A stretch of 64,000 nucleotides of DNA from contig ONRP01000028.1 of the NCBI GenBank assembly GCA_900320245.1, positions 1 to 64,000 on the forward strand. Reading direction: 5' to 3'. Position 1 is the first letter of the stretch, and the number at the start of each line of letters is the position of its first letter. This stretch comes from an uncultured Prevotellaceae bacterium. Its GTDB lineage: Bacteria > Bacteroidota > Bacteroidia > Bacteroidales > Muribaculaceae. Positions 25,933 to 33,800 of this stretch are shown here, one piece after another. The position numbers and the translations under genes were made by a program. The notes beneath the pieces are model-generated. The model saw only the letters and a list, made by a program, of their open reading frames with translations, searched no databases and was not told where the DNA came from.

Positions 25933-25992
25933 TATCTTGAATTGTTTTTTAATGTTCTGCCAATAGGGGCGTCCGCGGTGGCGGCGCGATGG

Positions 25993-26577
25993 TTAGAAGA
26001 GCCAGGCTGCACTCAGCGTCCAGTGCCGGTCCTTGCCGTACACCTTGTCGCCGTTGTACTCCTTGTCGATGTAACTCATGGCGCGGGAGATGCCCAGGCC
26101 GTAACTTGCCGTGATCCTCAAGTGGTTGAACAGGTCGGCGCCGGCGCCCACGTCCCACGACACGTAGGTCTTGCGGCTCTTGTATTCCTTGGGTGCGTCA
26201 TCGCTGAACATGACGGCAAACGTGGGGCCCGTGAACACCATCGGGGCGAACACGTGCTTCACTTTGGGGATGTCGAGCCGGTAGCGCGCCATCACGGGAA
26301 TGTCGATGTAGTTGCGCTTGAACACCACGTTGCCGTCGCTCAGGCGGTTGTCGCGGTGGGTGTACATCACGCTGGCCTCAACGCCCAGGCCCACCACGGG
26401 GATGTTCAAGTCTATCAGCAGGCCACCGCAGTAGCCCGCGCGGTTGTCACTGTCGATGACGTCGCGGTCGAAGCGCAACTCGTTCAGCGTGATGCCGCCG
26501 CGCACGCCCAGCCGCACCTGTGCCGCAGCGGGCAGCACCGATAGCATCAACAGGCCGATAAGGAGAACCTTTTTCAT
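25993..26577 (-). CDS. Outer-membrane beta-barrel protein (porin family, OmpA-barrel-like)
   Basis: 194 residues with a signal peptide ending AAAQ, alternating beta strands and a C-terminal aromatic strand (HWTLSAAWLF). This is the PorT/OMP_b-brl family common in Bacteroidetes: GVRGGITLNELRF near the N-terminus, then YIDIPVMARYRL and GPTFAVMF. It is a paralogue of the frameshifted gene 60 bp downstream and probably cotranscribed with it. Function is not known. Confidence 0.8.
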   Translation of the reverse strand: MKKVLLIGLLMLSVLPAAAQVRLGVRGGITLNELRFDRDVIDSDNRAGYCGGLLIDLNIPVVGLGVEASVMYTHRDNRLSDGNVVFKRNYIDIPVMARYRLDIPKVKHVFAPMVFTGPTFAVMFSDDAPKEYKSRKTYVSWDVGAGADLFNHLRITASYGLGISRAMSYIDKEYNGDKVYGKDRHWTLSAAWLF

Positions 26578-26663
26578 CTTCTTGTCGTTTTTGTTTGTTT
26601 CAAACTCACAAAACTACAAACTTTTTTCCAATCCCACGCCACAATGGGTGACGAATTACACTA

Positions 26664-26830
26664 ATTTAACGAATATGCTCGCTGCGCTCGCAGTTTAGAG
26701 TTTAGAGTTTAGAGTTTAGAGAGGCTGACGCATTGATGCTCGCTGCGCTCGCAGTTTAGAGTTTAGAGAAGTATCCGCCCCCCAGCCGTCTAAGCGCGGT
26801 AGCACAATCCGTTTAATCCGTTTAATCCGC
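26664..26830 (-). repeat. Dispersed repeat, inverted copy, with heptad tract
   Basis: From 26664 ATGCTCGCTGCGCTCGCAG and the heptads AGTTTAG alternate. The part 26735-26830 is the inverse of 23815-23910 (about 93% identical by eye). Further modules follow to about 26890 (the CAGAATATTCAG string, also near 59143 and 61105). Confidence 0.75.
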
Positions 26831-26950
26831 ATGCTGTCAAACCTGGGGTGCGGATGCCAATCAGAATATTCAGAATATTCAGTTGTTGAAAAAAGGCGGT
26901 GTAATTCGTGCGTTCAGACCATGTGTGTTGAGGGGTGGGGGAATAAAGCA

Positions 26951-26981
26951 AACGGGCCCTGCACCGTAGTGCTGGACCCGT
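26951..26981 (-). terminator. Terminator of tRNA-Val
   Basis: On the minus strand ACGGGTCC...GGGCCCGT encloses GCAC-TACG-GTGC, followed by TTTGCTTTATT. It starts directly after the tRNA CCA end. Confidence 0.7.
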
Positions 26982-26983
26982 GT

Positions 26984-27061
26984 TGGTGGGCAGTGAGGGA
27001 TTCGAACCCCCGACCCTCTGCTTGTAAGGCAGATGCTCTGAACCAACTGCGCTAACTGCCC
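26984..27061 (-). tRNA. tRNA-Val (anticodon TAC)
   Basis: A full cloverleaf on the minus strand: acceptor GGGCAGT/ACTGCCC, anticodon stem TCTGC/GCAGA with loop CTTACAA, T-arm GGGGGTTCGAATCCC, discriminator A and encoded CCA (26984-26986). The anticodon TAC reads GUA valine codons. Confidence 0.95.
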
Positions 27062-27103
27062 GTTGCTGTCAAAAGCGATCTGCCCGTTGCTGTCAAAAGC
27101 GAT
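27056..27103. repeat. 24-bp perfect tandem duplication at the tRNA 5' end
   Basis: The unit starting CTGCCCGTTGCTGTCAAAAG is repeated exactly at 27056 and 27080. It covers the first six bases of the tRNA and its upstream leader. Confidence 0.9.
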
Positions 27104-27104
27104 G

Positions 27105-27112
27105 CAAAGGTA
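27105..27112 (-). promoter_or_regulatory. tRNA-Val promoter -7 element
   Basis: TACCTTTG on the minus strand. The start site near 27098 falls inside the duplicated unit. In the remaining 27113-27423 gap I see only AT-rich DNA and no gene. Confidence 0.6.
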
Positions 27113-27423
27113 CTGCTAATTTTGAAACCACCAAAAAAAATCTCACTTTTTTTTCAAAAAATGATGTTTTTTTCAAAAAAACGGGTCCTTGAGGCGGTTT
27201 TTTAGCCGAAAAATGACTAATTTTACGACCGCTTGGGGCACAAAAGTGCATTCGGCGGTGCTTCACATCCCTGCTGTCCGCTTTGGCATCAGGGTGCGAG
27301 ATTCAGGTTCCATGTGTGCATCATCGACAGCCCTGATGCGCTTTACCATGCACTATGTGCTGTCGTTCCTGAGCATGTGCTGTGGGTAATGTTGATAATT
27401 ACACTATTAGTTAAGACATTTAT

Positions 27424-27978
27424 ATGAATACGACTTTTGTTTTTCTGGCTGACGGCTTCGAGGAAATCGAGGCCTTGACGTGTATCGATGTGTTGCGTCG
27501 CGCGGGTATGCCCGTGACGACGGTGTCAATCAACCCCGGCCTGGAGGTTACCGGCGCCCATGGCGTGACGGTGCTGGCCGACAGCCTGTTCGGTGACAGC
27601 GACTATGAGGGTGCCGAGTGGCTCGTGTTGCCCGGCGGCATCCCCGGTGCGCCCAACCTGGCGGCCTGTGAGCCCTTGTGTGACCTGCTCACGGCCCAGG
27701 ACGAGCGTGGCGGCAAGGTGGCTGCGATCTGTGCCTCGCCGGCAGTGGTGCTGGCTCCCCTGGGGCTGCTGCAGGACCGCCGTGCTGTGTGCTATCCCGG
27801 TATGGAGCAGGGCATCGAGGGCGTGCGTTGGGCCGAGGGGCCTGTCGCCGTCGACGGCAACGTGGTGACGGGCAACGGCCCTGCCGCCGCTGCACCGTTT
27901 GCCCTGGCGCTGGTCGAGCAGTCGATGGGCCGCGAGACGGCTGCACAGGTGGCTGCGGGCATGCTGTTGGCACTGTAA
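27424..27978 (+). CDS. DJ-1/PfpI family protein
   Basis: 184 residues. DJ-1 features are visible: the acidic residue in ADGFEEIEALT (Glu near 16), the nucleophile elbow AAICASPAVVLAPLG with Cys near 105, and LVLPGGIPGAPNL. This is the YajL/DJ-1 branch, proposed to act as a chaperone or glyoxalase/deglycase in oxidative or carbonyl stress; the exact activity of the branch is debated. It is a single gene followed by a hairpin. Confidence 0.87.
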   Translation: MNTTFVFLADGFEEIEALTCIDVLRRAGMPVTTVSINPGLEVTGAHGVTVLADSLFGDSDYEGAEWLVLPGGIPGAPNLAACEPLCDLLTAQDERGGKVAAICASPAVVLAPLGLLQDRRAVCYPGMEQGIEGVRWAEGPVAVDGNVVTGNGPAAAAPFALALVEQSMGRETAAQVAAGMLLAL

Positions 27979-28036
27979 CGGCGTGCCATTATCGGGTGAC
28001 AAGAGCATCCGCTTTGTCAAAACAAGAAGTTTACAT

Positions 28037-28075
28037 AAGGGTTCAAGCGATTGGTTTCCAGTCGTTTGAACCCTT
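28037..28075 (+). terminator. Hairpin terminator after the DJ-1 gene
   Basis: AAGGGTTCAAGCGA pairs with TCGTTTGAACCCTT (one mismatch), followed by GTTGTTGCGTTT. The stretch from here to 28210 shows nothing else. Confidence 0.6.
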
Positions 28076-28210
28076 GTTGTTGCGTTTGCTGACCACGCCG
28101 GGCCATGGGGCTGCTCCCGCTCTCTGGTTCGGCCCGTTATGGCCGTTGTATTGCCGTCATTGTTTCATATAGAAGTTGTGAACAAGTATGTGTTTTTTTT
28201 ATTAAAAATG

Positions 28211-28241
28211 TTGCGGAAATGAAATATTTGGCGTAAATTTG
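28211..28241 (+). promoter_or_regulatory. Promoter of the dockerin-type secreted protein
   Basis: TTG at 28211-28213 and TAAATTTG at 28234-28241 (20-bp spacer). The leader would be about 110 nt, AT-rich. Confidence 0.65.
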
Positions 28242-28360
28242 TCGCATATTTTGAAATGAACTGTCCTCATTTCAAAATGTAAACCTGAGAACGAAAGAGA
28301 AAACAACTGAATATCATTATTTTATTAACCATTTTTTTATTAACTCAAATCTATTGATTT

Positions 28361-30127
28361 ATGAAAAAATTTTTAGCACTTATGTTTGTGTGTGCCGGTC
28401 TGACCGCAATGGCTGCCGCACCTCATGTAAACAACACGGCTAATATCACCAAGCAGGCTACCCATGCCCAGGTGATGAAAGCCTCTAAGGCAATTGACGC
28501 AAGGGCAAAGGCCAAGGTTACCTCGCAGAAGAATTCTTTGACCCCCAAGTCATTCTTCAAACAGTATGGCGTAACCCCCGAGGACAACATGCTGCTGAGC
28601 AAGAGGGCTCCCAAGCGCGTCGATGACGGTATGTTCGGCGAAGGTACCCACATCGACTTCCGCTATGTTTACACCTTCGACGACGAGGGTTATCTGACAA
28701 AGCAAGACCCCTTCTATGATGGTGCCAAGGGCGTTTACTTCATGTTGGATAATGACACTATGTACTGCGCAGGTCTGTACTGGAATCCCATGGGCTCGTC
28801 GTACTATCTGCCCATCAACTTGGACTATAACAACATGACGGTTGAGTTGGAGACCGGCTTTGGCCTCGACAACAAGACCTATTCGGGCAGTTGGAAGTAC
28901 TACAGCGCTCAGAATGCTCCCGTTTCTGGTGGCCAGGGTGGTTACTACAAGATGGATACTACCCTGAAGACCTACTTCGTTAACGAGCAGTACTTCTACA
29001 GCGAGGAAGGCAACTTCGACAACGTGACCGGTAAACTCTACAGCGACGGCTCGATTGAGTTCAACGACTCGATTGGTTATGCCTACTTCGGCACCATGGC
29101 CGTTCAGACCAGTTATAGAAAAACCCAGACTTCTACCGTCTCGGTATTGGCCAATGATACCACCGACATCTATGACATCTTCCGTGGCACCCAGTTCCTC
29201 GTTCCGACCGGTACCCACGAGTACAAGTACCAGGGCTCGAATGCAACGGCCACGACTTACACCGACAAAGTTTATACTTACCAGTATGACGACACCACCG
29301 TTGTTGTCTTCAACCTGTGGGGCTTCGGTACTCCGGGTAACTACATGAACATCTACGAGCCCAGTGAGGATATGGCCTACAACATGTACATGCCTGGTCA
29401 GGTGGTCTATGATGCTGAAGGTCGTGACTTCATGAACTCGACCTTCGAACTCGACGCCAACCACGGCTTCATCTTTGATGACCAAGGTTACGTTGACGGC
29501 TTCCAGGGTCTCGGTACCCTTGGTGACGCTACCAACGAGTATATCCACTGGGATGCTACCATTGCTCTGGACACCGCAGTGGGTTCGCTGCTGTATCCGT
29601 TGTTCGACAACTACCTGCGTCTGAACGAGGGCATGTGGCTCCTTGGCAATGCACAGACCCCGACCATCCAGATGGCTCCTGGTGACGAGGTTTACACCTT
29701 CTCGGGTGTGAGCGAGGAGACTGGTGCTGAGGTTTACCTCTTCACCCTGGTTCTCAACGAGGAAGGCCAGATTCTGGACTATGCAATGGTAACCAACCCC
29801 TATCAGGTAACCCGTACCGATGCTGACCAGGTAGTCACCTTGGGCGCTATCGCCGACGGCGTTGCAGGCAAGAACCCGAGCGACTTGTATGTTGCCCAGT
29901 TCACTGTACCCGCTAAGGAGACTGTACCCGAATTTGTTCGTGGTGATGTTGATGGCAATGGTGTCGTTGATATCAACGATGTTACCCGTCTGATTGACGT
30001 GGTTCTTGGTAAGGCTGTTGAGTTCGATGAGAATGCTGCCGACTGCAACGTTGAAGGTGGCAACGGTATGATCGACATCAACGATGTTACCGCTCTGATC
30101 AGCCGCGTGCTGTCTGGTGCATGGTAA
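28361..30127 (+). CDS. Secreted protein with C-terminal dockerin-like repeat pair
   Basis: 588 residues: signal peptide 1-19, a low-complexity Lys/Ala segment, a beta-rich body and a C-terminal module FVRGDVDGNGVVDINDVTRLIDVVLG / GMIDINDVTALISRVLSGAW. The two units carry the Asp/Asn calcium-loop pattern of type I dockerins. The body is paralogous to the next gene, sharing the pattern TGTHEYKYQG / DDTTVVVFNLWGFGTPGNYMNIYE. No catalytic motif is recognised. Bacteroidales have many such proteins without cellulosomes, so the module may serve surface display rather than cohesin binding. Confidence 0.78.
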   Translation: MKKFLALMFVCAGLTAMAAAPHVNNTANITKQATHAQVMKASKAIDARAKAKVTSQKNSLTPKSFFKQYGVTPEDNMLLSKRAPKRVDDGMFGEGTHIDFRYVYTFDDEGYLTKQDPFYDGAKGVYFMLDNDTMYCAGLYWNPMGSSYYLPINLDYNNMTVELETGFGLDNKTYSGSWKYYSAQNAPVSGGQGGYYKMDTTLKTYFVNEQYFYSEEGNFDNVTGKLYSDGSIEFNDSIGYAYFGTMAVQTSYRKTQTSTVSVLANDTTDIYDIFRGTQFLVPTGTHEYKYQGSNATATTYTDKVYTYQYDDTTVVVFNLWGFGTPGNYMNIYEPSEDMAYNMYMPGQVVYDAEGRDFMNSTFELDANHGFIFDDQGYVDGFQGLGTLGDATNEYIHWDATIALDTAVGSLLYPLFDNYLRLNEGMWLLGNAQTPTIQMAPGDEVYTFSGVSEETGAEVYLFTLVLNEEGQILDYAMVTNPYQVTRTDADQVVTLGAIADGVAGKNPSDLYVAQFTVPAKETVPEFVRGDVDGNGVVDINDVTRLIDVVLGKAVEFDENAADCNVEGGNGMIDINDVTALISRVLSGAW

Positions 30128-30156
30128 TCAATATTGATTCTAACATCAATCATCCA

Positions 30157-30191
30157 TAAAAGGGGCCTCCCGCCAGGGAGACCCCTTTTTT
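30157..30191 (+). terminator. Rho-independent terminator
   Basis: AAGGGGCCTCCC pairs with the GGGAGACCCCTT part around GCCA, with six T at the end. Confidence 0.85.
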
Positions 30192-30319
30192 CGTAAGGAG
30201 AGATGCTGGTGTGTACGTTGGCAAGACACAACGCGTGTCCCCTCCCGTGAAGGGGCTCTCCAAAAACTGTTGAAAAGAAGTTTTTTTTGGTAAAACGACG
30301 TGCTGGTATCAAATTAATG

Positions 30320-30335
30320 AGTACTTTTGTACTCA
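30320..30335. promoter_or_regulatory. Perfect palindrome overlapping a -7 box
   Basis: GAGTACTTTTGTACTC is a perfect 6+6 palindrome and contains TACTTTTG (30322-30329), a TAnnTTTG promoter element for the gene at 30375. A repressor site here would block the promoter directly. Confidence 0.5.
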
Positions 30336-30374
30336 CATTATATAAATAAGGTATTGACTAAAAATTGATTGAAG

Positions 30375-31571
30375 ATGATGAAACAGATATTAGCGCTTGT
30401 ATGTGCCGGTGTGTGTCTGCTGTCGAGTGCCGCCACCGCTGTGACGGGCAACAAGATCAGCCTGCTCAACCTGTATGATTGGAGCACGGATGCCAGCGGC
30501 AATGTGACGGTGAGTGCCCATGACCCGTTCTATGTGGGCGGGTGGAGTGCCAACATCGTCGAGGGCGCCGATGCCGGTACGCTGACGTTTGCCGACGGCT
30601 TCACGATGTATCAACTGCCTCAGTCCTTCAAGGTGAACTATAATGCCCGCACAGTGACGCTCGAGGTGACTGGACAGCCGTTCTACTCGCGCGAGGGTCA
30701 CAAGAGCACTACAAGCGGACAGGTGACGACCGCTGTGGACAGCACCATGAACTACTACTTTGTCAACGAGGCTTGGCTGGTGGGTACCGGTGCGATGGCC
30801 GACGTCACGGGTACCATTCAGGACGACGGCTCGATTGTGATCGATGGCGGCTTTGGCTACTATATCGAGAAAGTGAAGACCACCACGATGAGCACACCTC
30901 ACCAGGTGCTGATGCAGACCAGCGACACGACGCACACGACGTCGCTGCTGATGCGCAATGCCCGCCTGCTCACGCCCAACGGTGTGCATGAGTACACCGA
31001 CGAGTATGACGGCAAGCAGCGCCATGTAGACGTCTACATCAACCAGCACGACGACACGGTCACCGTGGTCAACCTGTTTGGCCTGGGATGGCCCTCCAAC
31101 TATATGGTGCTCTACGAGGACGGCACGATGTCGTTCCCGTGCCAGACCATCTGTGACATCAGCGATGCCGAGAATCCCGGTGGCGAGGGTGTGTGGAAGA
31201 ACATGAGTGCTGACGGCACCCCCGGCAATGTGGGCAACGTCACCAGCCAGGCCATCACCTGGGACCTGACATCGCCCAGCGACGGTCATGACACGTGGTG
31301 GGGATACGACAACAACCGCCTGTATTACACCGACGGCACCACGTTTGTGATTCCCGGCTCGCCCGGCTCGTACTTGCGCGGTGACGTTGACGGCAACGGC
31401 GTTGTTGATGTCAACGACGTGACACGCTTGATTGACTTGATTTTGGGCAAGCCCGTTGAACATGATCCCAATGCATCCGACTGCAATTACGATGGCGGCG
31501 ACGGCACTATCGATGTCAACGACGTGACGGCATTGATTGATTTTGTGCTCACCGGCCAATGGCGCAACTGA
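30375..31571 (+). CDS. Secreted protein with dockerin-like repeat pair (paralogue of 28361)
   Basis: 398 residues with a signal peptide (ILALVCAGVCLLSSAATA), a beta-rich body related to the preceding gene, and the C-terminal module GDVDGNGVVDVNDVTRLIDLILG / GTIDVNDVTALIDFVLTGQW. It lacks about 190 residues present in the paralogue, so the tandem pair arose by duplication and then diverged in length. The start is ATG 30375 or 30378; an in-frame TTG at 30369 is ignored. It has its own promoter and terminator. Confidence 0.78.
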   Translation: MMKQILALVCAGVCLLSSAATAVTGNKISLLNLYDWSTDASGNVTVSAHDPFYVGGWSANIVEGADAGTLTFADGFTMYQLPQSFKVNYNARTVTLEVTGQPFYSREGHKSTTSGQVTTAVDSTMNYYFVNEAWLVGTGAMADVTGTIQDDGSIVIDGGFGYYIEKVKTTTMSTPHQVLMQTSDTTHTTSLLMRNARLLTPNGVHEYTDEYDGKQRHVDVYINQHDDTVTVVNLFGLGWPSNYMVLYEDGTMSFPCQTICDISDAENPGGEGVWKNMSADGTPGNVGNVTSQAITWDLTSPSDGHDTWWGYDNNRLYYTDGTTFVIPGSPGSYLRGDVDGNGVVDVNDVTRLIDLILGKPVEHDPNASDCNYDGGDGTIDVNDVTALIDFVLTGQWRN

Positions 31572-31607
31572 TGAGCGCAGGCCGCCAGAGCGGCCGCAAC
31601 AGCATCA

Positions 31608-31644
31608 CCAGCGGGTCCCACATCTCGGGACCCGCTGGTTTTTT
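31608..31644 (+). terminator. Rho-independent terminator
   Basis: A 12-bp perfect stem CCAGCGGGTCCC with GGGACCCGCTGG, loop ACATCTC, then six T. Confidence 0.9.
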
Positions 31645-31730
31645 ATAGTGGCTATGGAATCATAGATGCTGTAGGGGATTGATGGCGGTGATTGTGCTTT
31701 TTGTGCTTGTGTGGCGGGAACGGGTAGGGG

Positions 31731-31738
31731 TAACTTTG
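31731..31738 (+). promoter_or_regulatory. Host-type promoter of the phage-like gene pair
   Basis: TAACTTTG matches TAnnTTTG. The start near 31745 leaves a 37-nt leader. A host-type promoter on these genes argues for expression outside any phage programme. Confidence 0.55.
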
Positions 31739-31781
31739 CGGTCGAAAACGTTTTTGTTTTACACATTATTTATAACGTACC

Positions 31782-33770
31782 ATGAACAAACATCCAAGCA
31801 TGAGAGAGGTCCGGGTTGTCCCCCGGGCCATGGTGCCGCTTGCCAATGGCGAGGCGGCACGTTGCGGCGAGGCCGACCTGGCACTGAATGTGCGCCAGAG
31901 CGAGCAGTCGCTGCAGGTGACAGGCAACCCTGCCACCGTGGGCGCTATTGCCGCCGGCGAGCGGTTGTTGCTGCTGACCGACGGGCACCGCGTGACCTGT
32001 AGCGGTGCTGTAGTGAAGATTGACGGCGCCGCCGTGGCCACCATTGCCGGCACGATTGTCAACGTGCATGCCGTGGGCGACCTGCTGGTGGTTGTGGGCG
32101 AGCACGGCATGACCTATATTGCCCGCCGTGAGGGGGCTTGGGTCGTGCTCGACATGGCCGATGCCATCCCGCAGTTGTCGTTCACCGCCACGGCCGTCAC
32201 CAGCAGTGCCGAGATTGCAGCCTATGCCTTTGCCGAACCTTATAGCACATGGCGCGCCCCGCTGGCCAGTGCCGACTGCCAGGTGCTGGCGACTGCGCTG
32301 CGCACGGCGTGGAATGCCCTGACCGCCGATGCCGCTGCCGAGGGACTGCACAGCGCGCCGATGCTGGTGCGGTGGGGCGTACGCCTGGTTGACGACAGTT
32401 ACCTGTGGCTGAGTGAACCCCAGCGCGTGGGCGATATCACCTTGGGCAATGCCGACCGCGTGAGCGCTGTGGTCACGACCAGCAGCAGCCGTTTCACTGG
32501 CATCGAGGCGTCGACGATGACATTGACCCACTACCGCCTGGGCGTGGACATCACGCGCCCCATTGATGCGTCATGGCTGCCGCTGGTCAAGAGCATCGAC
32601 GTGCTGGCCACTGCCGAGGGCCACCTGCTCACGTCGAGTCGTTCGCTGGATTACCGGTGCATCACGCGCACGACGGGTGGCAGGGAGTATATCCTGGAGA
32701 TGGGATTGTCGCGCCGCAGTGCGGGAGCCATTGCTGCCGAACTTGCCGCCTCGTCGTGGCATCTCATCGCCACCGCACCCGCCTCGCCGTCGCCGTCAAG
32801 CAGCGACTTCGTGCCTCCCGCCGAGCCGTTGTCGCTGACCAATGCCCAGTGTGGCGCCGTGGGGGCCTTGTTGCGCACCGATGGCGTAGTGTGCTCGACC
32901 ACTGCCGGAGGCCGTCTGTACTGCTGCACTGCCGGTGGCGACGTCATCGTGACACCGCCCGGCAATGCGCTTGTCGAGGCCCATCGCCGCAGTGTGACCG
33001 GCACGGTGCCGCTGGCCATGGCGGTGGTGACCAAGCCGTTGTATTCGGGTGGCTTCGGCCGCTATCCGGTGTATGTGTTCACCGATGACGGCATCTTTGC
33101 CGTTCCGCAGAGCACGATGGGTGCCTTGGGTGAAGCGCGCCTGGTGGACCGCACCGTCGTTATGCCCGATGTGGCACCTGTCGAGGGTGGGGGAGACGTG
33201 TGGTTCGTGTCGCGTCATCGCCACCTGTGCCGCCTGACCGGAGCGCGTGTCGAAGTGTGCCGCCGCGATGCGGATTGCCGCGCCCTGGCGTGGTGCAATG
33301 CCTACAGCGAGTTGTGGATGCTGCCCAGCGAGGGACTGCCCGAGGTGAGGATGAGTGATGCAACCCTGAGCCGTCGCAGCGTCGGGGCCGTGCAACTCTA
33401 CAGCGATCCGCGCCATGCCGTCGCCGTCACCGCTGCGGGCTCGCTGCTCGACTTGGAGCAGGAACAGGCCGCGACGATGGAGGTGGCCTGGCGCAGCCAT
33501 CCCGTAGCACTCGACCCGCTGCGGGGACGGGTCCTGCATCGTGTGGTGTGGCACGTGGTGAGCGACGGCGCTGACCTTGAATTGCGGGTCACCGGCCAGC
33601 AGGGTATCATGGCACGGGAGTTTGTGGCGAGCGTCATCACCGTCAATGGTGCCATCGACCAACCGCTGGCGGCGCCGACGGTGGCTGCGCAGCCGCGCTC
33701 CGTCAGGTTCTCACTCACGGGTACGGCATCGAGCGGCACCCTGCTGCTCCCCAGCCTGCTCTACACCTGA
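31782..33770 (+). CDS. Large beta-rich protein, phage structural-like, paired with a terminase
   Basis: 662 residues with no signal peptide and few predicted helices. Repeated short strands with GD/GG turns suggest beta-propeller or tail/head-completion folds. No motif is recognised with confidence. The phage link is inferred from the terminase gene 30 bp downstream on the same strand. Codon and GC content resemble neighbouring host genes rather than a recent AT-rich insertion. It is uninterrupted despite the absence of other phage genes. Alternative: an unrelated host beta-propeller protein that happens to precede the terminase. Confidence 0.6.
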   Translation: MNKHPSMREVRVVPRAMVPLANGEAARCGEADLALNVRQSEQSLQVTGNPATVGAIAAGERLLLLTDGHRVTCSGAVVKIDGAAVATIAGTIVNVHAVGDLLVVVGEHGMTYIARREGAWVVLDMADAIPQLSFTATAVTSSAEIAAYAFAEPYSTWRAPLASADCQVLATALRTAWNALTADAAAEGLHSAPMLVRWGVRLVDDSYLWLSEPQRVGDITLGNADRVSAVVTTSSSRFTGIEASTMTLTHYRLGVDITRPIDASWLPLVKSIDVLATAEGHLLTSSRSLDYRCITRTTGGREYILEMGLSRRSAGAIAAELAASSWHLIATAPASPSPSSSDFVPPAEPLSLTNAQCGAVGALLRTDGVVCSTTAGGRLYCCTAGGDVIVTPPGNALVEAHRRSVTGTVPLAMAVVTKPLYSGGFGRYPVYVFTDDGIFAVPQSTMGALGEARLVDRTVVMPDVAPVEGGGDVWFVSRHRHLCRLTGARVEVCRRDADCRALAWCNAYSELWMLPSEGLPEVRMSDATLSRRSVGAVQLYSDPRHAVAVTAAGSLLDLEQEQAATMEVAWRSHPVALDPLRGRVLHRVVWHVVSDGADLELRVTGQQGIMAREFVASVITVNGAIDQPLAAPTVAAQPRSVRFSLTGTASSGTLLLPSLLYT

Positions 33771-33800
33771 AACACTGACATAAAATGAATGTGATTGACC

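Noticed and set aside
26831-27055. 74-codon plus-strand frame
   Set aside because: It overlaps tRNA-Val and its terminator.
27121-27420. Short plus-strand frames between tRNA-Val and the DJ-1 gene
   Set aside because: No start context, promoter or conserved pattern; AT-rich non-coding DNA.
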